The notes: a model not told the origin generated them from the sequence alone. A stretch of DNA of 47,991 nucleotides from an uncultured Alphaproteobacteria bacterium (GCA_902527545.1 CABZPR010000008.1:1-47991); one strand, 5' to 3'; shown: positions 24,984 through 34,166, numbered from the stretch's first letter. Program-made: numbers and translations.

Positions 24984-26580
24984 TGTTAAATTTAAAATAT
25001 TTAAACAGCACCAAACATGGAAGTAAATTAACAATTGCTGCTGCTGAGGACAATTGAGCTGACTCTCCTGAAAATAACACCATCACTTCATTGTTAAATA
25101 GACGTTGGTTACCATTACCAATAAATATACTTTGCAAAAATTGGTAATAACAAACACTAAATCCAATAAGAATAATAAATATAATTGTATCCTTATAAAT
25201 AGGGTAAATTATATTCTTTAAAAATTTATAATTAGATAGTTTTAGATTTTCCTTTTGTATATATAGACTTTTATATAATTCTGATGAGAATTTTTCTTTC
25301 ATTATAAAATATGTATAAGGAAAAATGAAGATTATCAGACTAAATAAATAAAAAAATAATTCACCATCTATTGGTAAATAATTTAAAATTACATTTAAGT
25401 TAATTAAAAATATATTTTGTGGAATTATTAAAATCAGTAAAATACTAATAAATAAAATATATTCTAAAAAATTACCTGTTAATTTTATTTTTAATTGAAA
25501 ATAAGTTAAAAAAATAACAATTGATAATATAGATAAAAAAATACTTATTATTATTGAATTAATAATCAAGTTTAAATTATTATCAAATATTTCTAAAAAA
25601 TTATTAATTGTAAAACCACTTGGAATTATATTTGGAAAAAACCAATTAGTGCTTAATGAATTTATTAATAAAACTATAAAGTTAGAAACAAAAATAAATA
25701 TTAAAAATAAATATAAATATTTTCCAATTAGTATTAAATTTATGTTTAATTTTCTATAAACATTATTAATAGACAGGAAACTATTTATTTGAAATATCAA
25801 ATAAATAAATAAATAGGTAAAAATAAAACTGATTATGATGAATAAACTTAAAACATTGTAATTATGTGTATTATAATGAAATTCATTTTTCCATATATTT
25901 ACTAATTCTTGATTAAGTAATTCAGGAAATTGTGTACCTAATATGAAGCTATATTCATAATTACTATAAGAGAAAGATATTATAATTAATATTGGTAAAA
26001 GCATTCTTTTTATCCATAAGGGAAAAATAACCGATAAATAAAAATTAAACTTTTTAAGTTTAAGATTTTCCGAGTGTTTTTGTAAAAAAAGAAAATTTAT
26101 TTTATTCAAAATCATAATACTTACTAATATAAAAAATGGTAGCTCTCTCATTGTTAAGCTTATTATATATAGGATTGAATATTCATTGTTGCTCATATAG
26201 CCAATTAGCGGTATTTCAGATTTATTATATAAATTCAAAAATCTATTTAATAAACCACTTGTTGAAAAAAAAAATAAAATACCAATCGCAAATGAAATAT
26301 GTGGATATGGAATAAAATATTTAAGTATTGTGTTTTTTTTATTTACAAAAAAATAAATAGATATTAAGAAACCAAAGATTACTGTGAGTAAAATAACACT
26401 AGTATTTAAAATAAAAGTTAATTTTATTGAGTTTATATATTGATAAAATAGGTTTGGTATCTTGGATAAAGTTTCTATAAAAAAGATTTTACCAATAAAA
26501 TTAAGTATTACACAAAGTATCGTGACAATTATTAAAATTAAAATAGAGTTAATTAAAGTTTTCAATCCAATATTTTTCAA
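24970..26580 (-). CDS. ynjC: YnjC-type ABC importer permease (two permease domains fused)
   Basis: A 536-residue, very hydrophobic and AT-rich protein with about 12 membrane helices in two permease halves (roughly 1-270 and 280-536), similar in size to E. coli YnjC (511 aa). The EAA-type loops are weakly conserved. It forms the pore of a predicted thiamine or thiamine-like importer. The frame begins with TTG at 26580, 32 bases inside the binding-protein gene; no ATG occurs near the N-terminus, so another non-ATG start (TTG at 26565) is possible. A short AAAT repeat near 25800 is within the coding frame. Confidence 0.85.
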   Translation of the reverse strand: MKNIGLKTLINSILILIIVTILCVILNFIGKIFFIETLSKIPNLFYQYINSIKLTFILNTSVILLTVIFGFLISIYFFVNKKNTILKYFIPYPHISFAIGILFFFSTSGLLNRFLNLYNKSEIPLIGYMSNNEYSILYIISLTMRELPFFILVSIMILNKINFLFLQKHSENLKLKKFNFYLSVIFPLWIKRMLLPILIIISFSYSNYEYSFILGTQFPELLNQELVNIWKNEFHYNTHNYNVLSLFIIISFIFTYLFIYLIFQINSFLSINNVYRKLNINLILIGKYLYLFLIFIFVSNFIVLLINSLSTNWFFPNIIPSGFTINNFLEIFDNNLNLIINSIIISIFLSILSIVIFLTYFQLKIKLTGNFLEYILFISILLILIIPQNIFLINLNVILNYLPIDGELFFYLFSLIIFIFPYTYFIMKEKFSSELYKSLYIQKENLKLSNYKFLKNIIYPIYKDTIIFIILIGFSVCYYQFLQSIFIGNGNQRLFNNEVMVLFSGESAQLSSAAAIVNLLPCLVLFKYFKFNNVKV

Positions 26581-27670
26581 TAACTTCTGTCCATGAAATA
26601 TGAGGTTCCAACATTTTTTTTACGTTATTATCTAAATTGTTATTTTGATAATCAAATTTAAATAGACTTAGTTGATCCTTATTTAACTTTTTTAAATCTA
26701 ATACTGTTGGATCACCCCAAATATGTGGATTCATTTTTAGAGCCTGATATTTTGGATTTAAAAGTTCATTAATAACTATCAAACTCCCTTCAATATTATT
26801 TGAATATTTTGGAATTGCTAGATAATGAGTATTAGCAATAGTTCCATTATTAAATATAAACGTACTTGTGTTTTCCCTTAAGTTACCGTTGATTATTTGA
26901 GCGCTCGCTTCATTAGGATTAAACGATAAAGATATAAAGATCTCTCTATTTGCAAGCATTTTCATCATTTCCATATTATTTTTTGGATATCTTTTGCCTT
27001 CACTCCACAAATATGGATTAATTTCATTCACAAAATTCAATAGTTCTTTAATTGCATTTTTATGATCATCATTCTCTGAGTTAAACTTCTTAGTCATCAA
27101 GTTATAATGACCTAATTCGTACAAAATTTGTTTTAAAAAAGTTGTTCCATGAAAGTTTGGTAATTTTGGATAAGTAAAACGACCAGGATTCATAATAATA
27201 AATTTCTTTAGATCAAATATATCTTTTGGTGGACTTTCAATAAGTTCTTTATCATATAAAAATACAAATTGAGATCTCCCCCAAGGAATTTCATAATTTT
27301 CTGTCGGTATACCAAAATCATTTATGAGTGTTTCATCATCTAGATTTATAAATTTTAAGTTATTAAGATCATTAATAGGCCCATATAGTAAATTGTTGAG
27401 TTTTAATTTTTGAAAATTTTCTCCATTTATCCAAATCAAGTCAACTTTACTTTTTTGATTAATACTTTCTGATAGAATTAAATTTACACTAGACTCAGTG
27501 TCACTTATTTTTGTGTGTTTTAAATCAATACCAGAGTCGACAAGATCCTCTCTTAAATTATCTATATAGTTATTTATATTATTTGATCCACCCCAGGCAT
27601 GAAAATTAACTTCAATGGAAGATGCATTATTACTTAAAAAAAGAAGGATTATTAAAGTTATTATTTTCAA
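26549..27670 (-). CDS. ynjB: YnjB-type periplasmic solute-binding protein (predicted thiamine uptake)
   Basis: A 373-residue binding protein with a signal peptide (about 1-18, MKIITLIILLFLSNNASS). The YnjB family is recognised by VDLIWINGENFQKLK near 81-95, NLLYGPINDL, NDFGIP and IPWGRSQFVFLYD near 127-139, and a C-terminal TVLDLKKLNKDQL. YnjBCD has been proposed as a thiamine transporter from regulon studies; this is family knowledge. It is the first gene of the operon; 58 bases separate it from nadE upstream, and I see no TPP riboswitch there. A thiL gene 2 kb away would use thiamine-derived monophosphate. Confidence 0.9.
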   Translation of the reverse strand: MKIITLIILLFLSNNASSIEVNFHAWGGSNNINNYIDNLREDLVDSGIDLKHTKISDTESSVNLILSESINQKSKVDLIWINGENFQKLKLNNLLYGPINDLNNLKFINLDDETLINDFGIPTENYEIPWGRSQFVFLYDKELIESPPKDIFDLKKFIIMNPGRFTYPKLPNFHGTTFLKQILYELGHYNLMTKKFNSENDDHKNAIKELLNFVNEINPYLWSEGKRYPKNNMEMMKMLANREIFISLSFNPNEASAQIINGNLRENTSTFIFNNGTIANTHYLAIPKYSNNIEGSLIVINELLNPKYQALKMNPHIWGDPTVLDLKKLNKDQLSLFKFDYQNNNLDNNVKKMLEPHISWTEVIEKYWIENFN

Positions 27671-27728
27671 AGTTAGAGTGTTTATATCAGACTACTAATT
27701 TTACTCAAAAATTTAAAATAAAATTTAA

Positions 27729-28460
27729 TTATTTAGGTATAATACAAACTGGAATTGGGTTCATTTTATGAATGTTATTTTTTCTAATCTCAAGATACTT
27801 ATGCCTATTTGAAGATTTCTCATTAAGCATTGCCTCTTCGATTTCAGAGTAACTCAAACCAACTTGATCTTCATCAGACCTTCCATCAGTCCATAAACCG
27901 TCTGTCGGGGCTGCATCTATTATGTCTTGGTTTATATTTAATTCCTTCCCCATATCCCATACTTCTGTTTTGAGACAATCTGCGATTGGAGAAATATCAA
28001 CTCCTCCATCGCCGTATTTTGTATAGAAACCAATTCCAAAGTCTTCAACTTTATTACCTGTACCAACAACGATTCCGTTATTGCTAGCTGCTATTTGATA
28101 CAAAGTCATCATCCTTAATCGAGCCTGTGAATTTGCATAACCGTGTTCTGAGTCATTTTTATCAAGAGCTGACTTAAAACTTTCAAATACAAGAGAGAGG
28201 TCTATTTTAAAGTCCGTTACATTACTAAAATTCTTTTTTAACCAGTCTATGTGATTTATACCTCTTTCATTAGTTGTTTTGTGATCAAGTATAGGCATGT
28301 TCGCAACAAATGTTTTCAAGCCTGTTTTTGCTGACAACGTGCTTGTAACAGCGGAGTCTATACCTCCTGAAATACCGATAACTAGAGCATCAACATTGTT
28401 CGAATGTGCATAATCTTTTATCCAATTTGATATAAATTCAATTTTTTCTTTGGTATGCAT
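27729..28460 (-). CDS. nadE: NH3-dependent NAD+ synthetase
   Basis: A 243-residue synthetase-only NadE (no glutaminase domain) that amidates deamido-NAD with ammonia and ATP. The PP-loop IGISGGIDSAV lies at 28-38, the substrate region NSQARLRMMTLYQIA near 110-124, VVGTGNKVEDFGIGFYTKYGDG near 131-152 in two conserved pieces, and a C-terminal loop with PTDGLW and DE-x-QVGLSY near 185-205. All catalytic blocks appear intact. It is on the same strand as ynjBCD and lies 58 bases upstream of it, so cotranscription is possible. It is divergent from cfa across 125 AT-rich bases. Confidence 0.95.
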   Translation of the reverse strand: MHTKEKIEFISNWIKDYAHSNNVDALVIGISGGIDSAVTSTLSAKTGLKTFVANMPILDHKTTNERGINHIDWLKKNFSNVTDFKIDLSLVFESFKSALDKNDSEHGYANSQARLRMMTLYQIAASNNGIVVGTGNKVEDFGIGFYTKYGDGGVDISPIADCLKTEVWDMGKELNINQDIIDAAPTDGLWTDGRSDEDQVGLSYSEIEEAMLNEKSSNRHKYLEIRKNNIHKMNPIPVCIIPK

Positions 28461-28585
28461 ATTTTTAATTACGTTAGCTTAATATCAAAAGTTCAACTAT
28501 TTAATTGATATTTTAATTCATTTTATCAATCAATATATGATAAAATTTTATAAATTTTGTATATTTAGATATTTATAAGAAAATT

Positions 28586-29773
28586 ATGTCTTTTAGGGTA
28601 CTTAAATTTTTAATTAAACACTTAATCAAAACAAGATCTGTTATTATAAAATTAGACGGAAATGACCATCTTATTGACAACGGCACAGATCCATTAATTT
28701 TACAGATTAATAATAAGAAATTTTTAAATAAAATTTTTTATGCGCCTTCTCTCGTGCTCACAGAAGGATATATGGATAAAGATTACGAGTTAAACAATTC
28801 GACTTTTTATGAGTTTTCTGAATTACTTATTGAAAATTATAATAAATACCTTGAAAAAATATCAAATACCCTAATATTCAGAATTATTTTAATTATCAAT
28901 CCACTATTTCAGCTAAATTTCGTAAAGAGTTCAAAAAGTAATGTCGCAAGTCACTACGACTTATCTGATAGGTTGTATGACTTATTTTTGGATGAGACTA
29001 GGCAATATTCATGTGCATACTTTGAAAATGAAAACGATACATTATCACAAGCACAAACTAACAAAATGAGCAGATTAGCTGACAAATTGTTATTAAATTC
29101 TAATGATAGAGTTTTAGACATAGGTTGTGGGTGGGGATCACTTAGTAGACATTTTGCAGATCATCATAACTGTAAGGTAAAGGGTGTTTCATTATCTGAA
29201 GAACAAATTAAATACTGTAATGACCAACTTAAAAAGTCAGATAAAAAAGAAAATTTATCCTATTTTTTACAAGATTATAGAGATGAAGAGAATTCTTATA
29301 CAAAAATAGTTTCTGTTGGAATGTTTGAGCATGTAGGAAAACCCTTCTACAAAACATATTTTAAAAAAATATATAATTTATTATCTGATGATGGCATAGC
29401 GGTAGTACATACAATTGGTAACATTAGAGTTCCGAAAATGACTCCTGCATTTATTAGGAAATATATTTTTCCTGGCGGCTATATACCATCTTTGTCTGAG
29501 GTAATGCCAGCTGTTGAAAAATCTGGACTTATAATCTCAGATATAGAGGTTCTTAGATTACATTATGCTAAAACACTTTCTCATTGGTTTAAAAATTTTA
29601 AAAAAGAAGAAAAAGAAGTTCTTAAATTATATGATGATAGATTTATAAGAATGTGGGAAGCTTATTTAAATTTAAGTGAATTATCTTTTACTAAAGGTGA
29701 TAATGTGATTTTCCAATTAGTTTTAACTAAAAAAAGAGACTCATTTCCTTTGGTAAGAAAAAAAATTAGTTAA
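28586..29773 (+). CDS. cfa: Cyclopropane-fatty-acyl-phospholipid synthase family methyltransferase
   Basis: A 395-residue Cfa/CMAS-family enzyme that uses S-adenosylmethionine to methylenate double bonds in membrane lipid acyl chains. Features are the N-terminal lipid-binding domain (1-110), SHYDLSDRLYDLFLD near 133-147, YSCAYF near 153, the SAM site VLDIGCGWGSL near 177-187, GVSLSEEQ near 200, the active-site MFEHVGK near 250 and a C-terminal region with SHWFKNF. Complete length and motifs. It is the first of a plus-strand pair with thiL, 41 bases downstream. Confidence 0.93.
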   Translation: MSFRVLKFLIKHLIKTRSVIIKLDGNDHLIDNGTDPLILQINNKKFLNKIFYAPSLVLTEGYMDKDYELNNSTFYEFSELLIENYNKYLEKISNTLIFRIILIINPLFQLNFVKSSKSNVASHYDLSDRLYDLFLDETRQYSCAYFENENDTLSQAQTNKMSRLADKLLLNSNDRVLDIGCGWGSLSRHFADHHNCKVKGVSLSEEQIKYCNDQLKKSDKKENLSYFLQDYRDEENSYTKIVSVGMFEHVGKPFYKTYFKKIYNLLSDDGIAVVHTIGNIRVPKMTPAFIRKYIFPGGYIPSLSEVMPAVEKSGLIISDIEVLRLHYAKTLSHWFKNFKKEEKEVLKLYDDRFIRMWEAYLNLSELSFTKGDNVIFQLVLTKKRDSFPLVRKKIS

Positions 29774-29814
29774 ATATCTCTGTTTTTGAATTCATATTCA
29801 ATTATATTTACTTA

Positions 29815-30759
29815 ATGTCATATGAGCAAAAAATTATTAATTATTTTGAAAAGAATTATAAGAAAATAGGTGATGATTGTGCTTATATAAACTCAACAAA
29901 ACAATTAATCTCTTCTGATACTTTAGTTGAAAATAAGCATTTTGATCTAAAGCATTTTACTCCTCAAAACATAGCTCACAGACTTTTTCTTTCAAATTAT
30001 AGTGATATTCAATCCTCAGGTGGCGTACCTAAATATGTTCTACTAAATATTAGTTTCCCAAATAAAAACTATAATTTTGTGCAACAAATAATAACTAATT
30101 TTCATAGAATATGCCTAAGAAATAAGATTGAGATAATAGGCGGGGATACTACTTCTTCTGAGAAAATATTTTTATCTTTAACAATTATTAGCGATAAAAT
30201 TAATAAAACTAAAATAACAAAGAGATCTAATGCTAAGGTTGATGATAAAATTTATACATTTTCAGGTATTGGATATTCAAAATTAGGATACCTAAGTTTA
30301 TATAGTAAGTTTAAATTACCTAATAATTTAAAAAATTTGTCAGTGAAACAATTTTTAAAACCTAAAATGTATATTTATCAAGATATATTTAGGCATCTAA
30401 ATATTACAAGTTGTACGGATTTATCAGATAGTCTTTTATCAACTTTAGAAACTATATCGTTGAAATCCAAAAAAAAAATTAAATTAAATAATCTCAACTC
30501 TGTTAATTCTAAGCTTTGTAAGTTTTTTGAAGAAGAAAAATATATTTCACTTATTTTATCCAGTGGGGAGGAGTATGTTCCAGTTTTTACCTCACCTAAA
30601 AACTTATTATATTTAAATAAAAAAAAACTTTTAATTAAAAGGGGTATTAGAATTATATGTATTGGAAGTGTAGAAAAAGGAAAGGGTGTAAATCTAAAAA
30701 AATTTAATCTTGCCAAAGTAAAAAAATTTGATCATTTTAAAAATAATTACTCTCTTTAA
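29815..30759 (+). CDS. thiL: Thiamine-monophosphate kinase (divergent)
   Basis: A 314-residue PurM-like ATPase that phosphorylates thiamine monophosphate to the diphosphate. ThiL markers are KIGDDCAYI near 17-25, SSDTLVENKHF near 33-43 (canonical TTDMLVEGVHF), SNYSDIQSSGGVP near 59-71, IIGGDTTSS near 104-112, TDLSDSLLSTL near 203-213 and LSSGEEYVPVFT near 248-259 (canonical SGEDYELLFT). The sequence is lysine- and asparagine-rich and diverged, but the metal and ATP motifs remain. Its end overlaps mnmH by 23 bases, tail to tail. Together with the YnjBCD importer it points to active thiamine diphosphate supply. Confidence 0.85.
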   Translation: MSYEQKIINYFEKNYKKIGDDCAYINSTKQLISSDTLVENKHFDLKHFTPQNIAHRLFLSNYSDIQSSGGVPKYVLLNISFPNKNYNFVQQIITNFHRICLRNKIEIIGGDTTSSEKIFLSLTIISDKINKTKITKRSNAKVDDKIYTFSGIGYSKLGYLSLYSKFKLPNNLKNLSVKQFLKPKMYIYQDIFRHLNITSCTDLSDSLLSTLETISLKSKKKIKLNNLNSVNSKLCKFFEEEKYISLILSSGEEYVPVFTSPKNLLYLNKKKLLIKRGIRIICIGSVEKGKGVNLKKFNLAKVKKFDHFKNNYSL

Positions 30760-31777
30760 TAACTCTTTTAATATTTATTAAGTTGATTTTATTTAAATAT
30801 ATCTCTTTATAAATATTACTGTCATTTTCAGCTCGAGTCTTTTTATAAGCTCTATCGTAATGATATTCAATTAACGATTTCACAAACTGAAAATACTCCT
30901 TTTTTTTTAAATTTACTTCAATAAGTTTAAATTCCTCTTTTGGAATAATTTTCTTTAATACAATAAGCGCATTTTTCATTAAATCTGGTGAATTAGTAAA
31001 ATATTTGTAATCTTTTAAAATGAATTTCACCCTCTCTGTTAAATTACTCTTTATTTTTACATTTTTACCCAAAGGCATATTTTTCCAAATTTTACTTGGA
31101 ATACTTAACTTACCCACTTTAATACTTTCTGCTTCAACCCATATATTTTTTCTTGAATTGAAAGAGTGAAGTTTTTCATAAATTAATGTTTCAAATAATT
31201 TTTGTGATGGTTGAACAGTATTTGGTATATTTCCCAAAATAGAGCCTTTATGTTTGGCCAAACCTTCAAAATCGATCACTTGATATTTTTTTGATAATTC
31301 TTTAATAAAAAGTGTTTTCCCTACACCCGTTACACCCATAATTTGGTTAAATTTAAATTTATCAGTATTATTTTCAAAAAAATCTACTACATAACCTCTG
31401 TAAGTCTTATATCCACCCTCTAATAATGTTACGTCGTAACCTATTTGTTTAAGAACTAAATATAAACTAAGTGATCTAAGACCACCTCTCCAACAATAAA
31501 TTAATGTTTTATTTTTTTTATCAAATTTTATTTTATTAATAATTTTGGAAATATTTGCACTAATAATGCTTGCTCCTTCTTTTTTGGCTAAAAAAGAATT
31601 CTCTTTATATTTCAATCCTATTTCATGACGTTGTTTATTTGTTAATACAGGATAATTTACTGATCTTGGGATATGGTCTTCATCAAACTCTAATGGGGTT
31701 CTTACATCAATTATAGTATTATAATCATCGATAGTAGTACTTTTATACGATGTTTTATTGATGCGCATATTTTTCAT
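30737..31777 (-). CDS. mnmH: tRNA 2-selenouridine synthase
   Basis: A 346-residue MnmH (SelU/YbbB). An N-terminal rhodanese domain (about 15-130) holds IDVRTPLEFDEDHIP at 23-37 and the catalytic Cys95 in YCWRGGLRS; a P-loop domain follows with GVTGVGKT at 148-155. It replaces sulfur with selenium (via a geranylated intermediate) at the wobble uridine of certain tRNAs, using selenophosphate from SelD, which is not in this window. Length is near normal. Its start lies head-to-head with the DUF3108 gene, with an overlap of 8 to 17 bases depending on which Met (31777 or 31768) is used. Confidence 0.92.
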   Translation of the reverse strand: MKNMRINKTSYKSTTIDDYNTIIDVRTPLEFDEDHIPRSVNYPVLTNKQRHEIGLKYKENSFLAKKEGASIISANISKIINKIKFDKKNKTLIYCWRGGLRSLSLYLVLKQIGYDVTLLEGGYKTYRGYVVDFFENNTDKFKFNQIMGVTGVGKTLFIKELSKKYQVIDFEGLAKHKGSILGNIPNTVQPSQKLFETLIYEKLHSFNSRKNIWVEAESIKVGKLSIPSKIWKNMPLGKNVKIKSNLTERVKFILKDYKYFTNSPDLMKNALIVLKKIIPKEEFKLIEVNLKKKEYFQFVKSLIEYHYDRAYKKTRAENDSNIYKEIYLNKINLINIKRVIKESNYF

Positions 31778-32510
31778 AATTTTTTTATTAATATATCCAT
31801 ATTACCTCAACTCTAAAGTAATAAATCTAAAATATGAAATTGATTGGAAATCAATTCACCTAGCAGACTTATTCTGGAAAATTAAAATTGAAGATAATTT
31901 ATACGAAATTGATTTCACAATTAAAAGTTATGGTGTGACTGACAAAATTTATGGGTATGAGTCAATTACAAAAGTTAGTGGAGAAATTAAAGATGATAAC
32001 TTCAATCCCATGATTTACAAAAGTAAAACAAAAAGCTCTAAACAGGATAGATTTGAAAATATTGTTTTTAACAAGAATGGCACTATATCAAATATTGAAA
32101 TTTCAAAAGAACTCTCCAGTGATCAGATTAATTTGCAAAATACTTTAATTAATAATTACAAATTTTTCACTGATCCGATATCACAATTAGTTCAATATTT
32201 TATTTTCCAAACAGATTCAAAAAGGTTAATTATTGATGGAATTAACATTTATGAATTATCATCCATTACAAAAAATACAGAAAACTTAAAACCTAATAAT
32301 CCTTCAATATACAAGGGAAACGTTGAAGTTATAGATTTAGTATTTCCATTTTTTAAAGGTCTTTATAAAGAGAATAAAAAAAATAATTTAGAAGTTATAA
32401 CGGTTTATTCATTTGAAAAAGAAATAATTAAAATTCCTGCTAAATTTAGAATTAATTCAAAAAAATTTAAAGCTAATCTTCATTTAAAAGAATATGAAAT
32501 TCTCCAATAA
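31761..32510 (+). CDS. DUF3108 periplasmic protein
   Basis: A 249-residue exported protein. The N-terminus MRIFFIIFLLIYPYYLNSK is a signal peptide or membrane anchor, followed by a beta-rich DUF3108 domain. The opening YEIDWKSIHLADLFWKIKI resembles the family's Y-x-x-x-W-x-G-x-x-x-A start, and YGYESITKVSGEI and FKSKTK-like strands follow (YKSKTKSS). DUF3108 proteins are thought to sit in the envelope; their role is unknown. I start at the ATG 31761 rather than the preceding TTG. Its stop shares a base with the DUF2061 ATG. Confidence 0.82.
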   Translation: MRIFFIIFLLIYPYYLNSKVINLKYEIDWKSIHLADLFWKIKIEDNLYEIDFTIKSYGVTDKIYGYESITKVSGEIKDDNFNPMIYKSKTKSSKQDRFENIVFNKNGTISNIEISKELSSDQINLQNTLINNYKFFTDPISQLVQYFIFQTDSKRLIIDGINIYELSSITKNTENLKPNNPSIYKGNVEVIDLVFPFFKGLYKENKKNNLEVITVYSFEKEIIKIPAKFRINSKKFKANLHLKEYEILQ

Positions 32511-32941
32511 TGAAAGTAACAAAAAATAGATCAATCTTAAAAACTATAAGTTATAGGATAGTTGGTTTTATAAATACTTTTCTGATAAGTTTTTTTGTTA
32601 TTTCTTATGGCTCAGAAAATTTTGATGTAACTTCTCCTTTTTATGTAGCTTTAATTGTTTTTATTTTAAAAATGATTACATACTATTTTCATGAAAGAGT
32701 ATGGAATTTATTCAAATATGGTAGACTTAAACAAAAAGTAATTAAGCTCAGATCATTTTTCAAGGCACTCACATGGAGATTAGCCGCATCTACAATAACA
32801 TTTATTTCTGCTATATTTATTACATCAAACTTAGATTGGACAAAATCCATTGTCATTTTTGAAATAATGAACGGTATATTAATTTATTATATTCACGAGA
32901 GAGTCTGGAATAAAATTCAATGGGGCAGAACCAAATTATGA
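32510..32941 (+). CDS. Tandem DUF2061 membrane protein
   Basis: A 143-residue membrane protein built of two DUF2061 units (about 1-70 and 78-143). Each starts with a basic stretch ending in a K-x-(I/L)-(S/T)-(Y/W)-R motif (LKTISYRIVG, FKALTWRLAA), has two helices, and ends with the repeated HERVWN motif near residues 62 and 129. Most DUF2061 proteins have one unit. Function unknown; family members are often near sulfur-assimilation genes, which is not the case here. It is linked to both neighbours by TAATG and ATGA overlaps. Confidence 0.87.
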   Translation: MKVTKNRSILKTISYRIVGFINTFLISFFVISYGSENFDVTSPFYVALIVFILKMITYYFHERVWNLFKYGRLKQKVIKLRSFFKALTWRLAASTITFISAIFITSNLDWTKSIVIFEIMNGILIYYIHERVWNKIQWGRTKL

Positions 32942-33285
32942 ATTACATATTTAAAATTGAAAATAACCTTATGGAGCTTTTTAAAGGTAATTTACCTTTA
33001 TACAAAAGTTATTGGATTTATTACGTTCTTATTAATTTCCTTATTTCGGCACCACTATTGCTCGTTACAAAAATGCATATACAAAATTTTATTTATACAT
33101 TTTCATTATATCTTGTTCTAAATTTAATCTATTACTTTACATCTTGTATTGGTGTTTGGAGAAGTTCTCAAAAATATAAAGGCAATAAAATGCTATCATT
33201 TTTAGCTAGATTAATCGTAGTAATAGGCATATCTACAACTATCTTAGAATTGAAAACTATCCTAACTATCATTTATAGTTTTTGA
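32938..33285 (+). CDS. Small inner-membrane protein, function unknown
   Basis: A 115-residue protein with three likely membrane helices (about 28-48, 56-74 and 90-112). The opening LFKGNLPLYKSYWIYYVL resembles the G-x-x-P-L-x-x-x-(F/Y)-W-x-Y-x-(V/L) start found in a group of uncharacterised bacterial membrane proteins, with CIGVWRSS in the second loop as in that group. I choose the ATG at 32938, which overlaps the DUF2061 stop as ATGA; an upstream start at 32920 would add six residues. It is the last of the three-gene run starting at 31761. Confidence 0.75.
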   Translation: MNYIFKIENNLMELFKGNLPLYKSYWIYYVLINFLISAPLLLVTKMHIQNFIYTFSLYLVLNLIYYFTSCIGVWRSSQKYKGNKMLSFLARLIVVIGISTTILELKTILTIIYSF

Positions 33286-33333
33286 TTATTTAAAAGCCTT
33301 CAAATATGAAAAAAAATCCATATTATCAATTTC

Positions 33334-33513
33334 ATGGATGATGAAACACAATTAAAAGTTAGAAAATTTCTCAAAAGGTTAGGGATTAGCTCACAACAAG
33401 AACTTAATCAATTCATTGAAAATAACCCTGATGTAAAGGATCTATCAATAAAAGTATCTTTTGAAATTAATAATAAGAATGTTTTTGAGTTTGAAGATAA
33501 AATAAATAATTAA
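33334..33513 (+). CDS. Small protein resembling DUF6494
   Basis: A 59-residue protein starting at ATG 33334 and ending at TAA 33511-33513. Residues 8-29 (K-V-R-K-F-L-K-R-L-G-I-S-S-Q-Q-E and the following helix) match what I recall of DUF6494, small proteins with an N-terminal R-K-F-L-K-x-(V/L)-G-(V/I)-(T/S)-S-Q-x-E motif and a C-terminal strand pair. The C-terminus here (KVSFEINNKNVFEFEDKI) fits that strand pair. It sits 5 bases before the DUF502 gene, indicating cotranscription. Function unknown. Confidence 0.72.
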   Translation: MDDETQLKVRKFLKRLGISSQQELNQFIENNPDVKDLSIKVSFEINNKNVFEFEDKINN

Positions 33514-33518
33514 TATAA

Positions 33519-34166
33519 ATGAAAAAAATTCAAAATCATTTTATTAGTGGCATATTAATTGTTGCTCCATTAGCTTTATCTATTTACGTTGCATGGTTAG
33601 TAGTTGGTATTGCAGATAAAATATTTAGACCTTTCATACCTCTAAATAAATTTGGTATTCCATCTGAAATACCTGGTGTTGGTTTAATAGTAGCTTTTTT
33701 ATTTTTTACAATTTTAGGAGCCATAGCAGGAAGTTTTTTTGGAAAACTTTATCATCGAGTAGTTGATGCTGTTTTATCTAAAATACCTGGTTTAAACTCA
33801 ATTTATAACACAGTAAAACAGATTATTGATACATTTGCTACGACACAGTCTAATGCTTTTAAAGAGGTAGTTCTTATTGAATATCCTCAAAAAGATATTT
33901 TTGCTCTTGCATTTTTAACAAGTGAAACAAAAGGGGAAATAGCAAAAAGAAAAAATCAAAAAATGATAAATGTTTTCATGCCATCTACACCTAATCCAAC
34001 TACAGGTTTTTTAATGTTTGTTCCATTATCAAAATGTACCAAACTTAATATGTCTGTCGATCAAGCAATCAAATACATCATTTCTGCAGGACTAGTTACA
34101 CCCAAAGCACCGGAAATTAAAAAAGCTCTTCCTAAAAAGAAAAAAATTAAAAAGTTAACTAAATAA
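33519..34166 (+). CDS. DUF502 inner-membrane protein
   Basis: A 215-residue DUF502 protein with two N-terminal membrane helices (about 7-30 and 55-78) and a soluble C-terminal domain. Family signatures are the opening NHFISGILIVAPLALSIYVA at 6-25, GFIPG-like turn GVGLIVAF near 52, IPGLNSIYNTVKQIID near 88-103, VLIEYPQKDIFALAFLT near 118-134 and PTPNPTTGF-like VFMPSTPNPTTGF near 150-162. The tail is lysine-rich (KKALPKKKKIKKL). Function is not established. The end overlaps recG (opposite strand) by 12 bases. Confidence 0.9.
   Translation: MKKIQNHFISGILIVAPLALSIYVAWLVVGIADKIFRPFIPLNKFGIPSEIPGVGLIVAFLFFTILGAIAGSFFGKLYHRVVDAVLSKIPGLNSIYNTVKQIIDTFATTQSNAFKEVVLIEYPQKDIFALAFLTSETKGEIAKRKNQKMINVFMPSTPNPTTGFLMFVPLSKCTKLNMSVDQAIKYIISAGLVTPKAPEIKKALPKKKKIKKLTK

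Noticed and set aside
25799-25815. AAAT repeat of about four copies in the permease gene, a possible phase-variation tract
   Set aside because: It is within a very AT-rich membrane-protein gene, is short, and such repeats are expected by chance at this composition.
27671-27728. TPP riboswitch before the ynjB-like gene
   Set aside because: The gap is only 58 bases, AT-rich, and lacks the conserved CUGAGA and ACCUGA-type elements.
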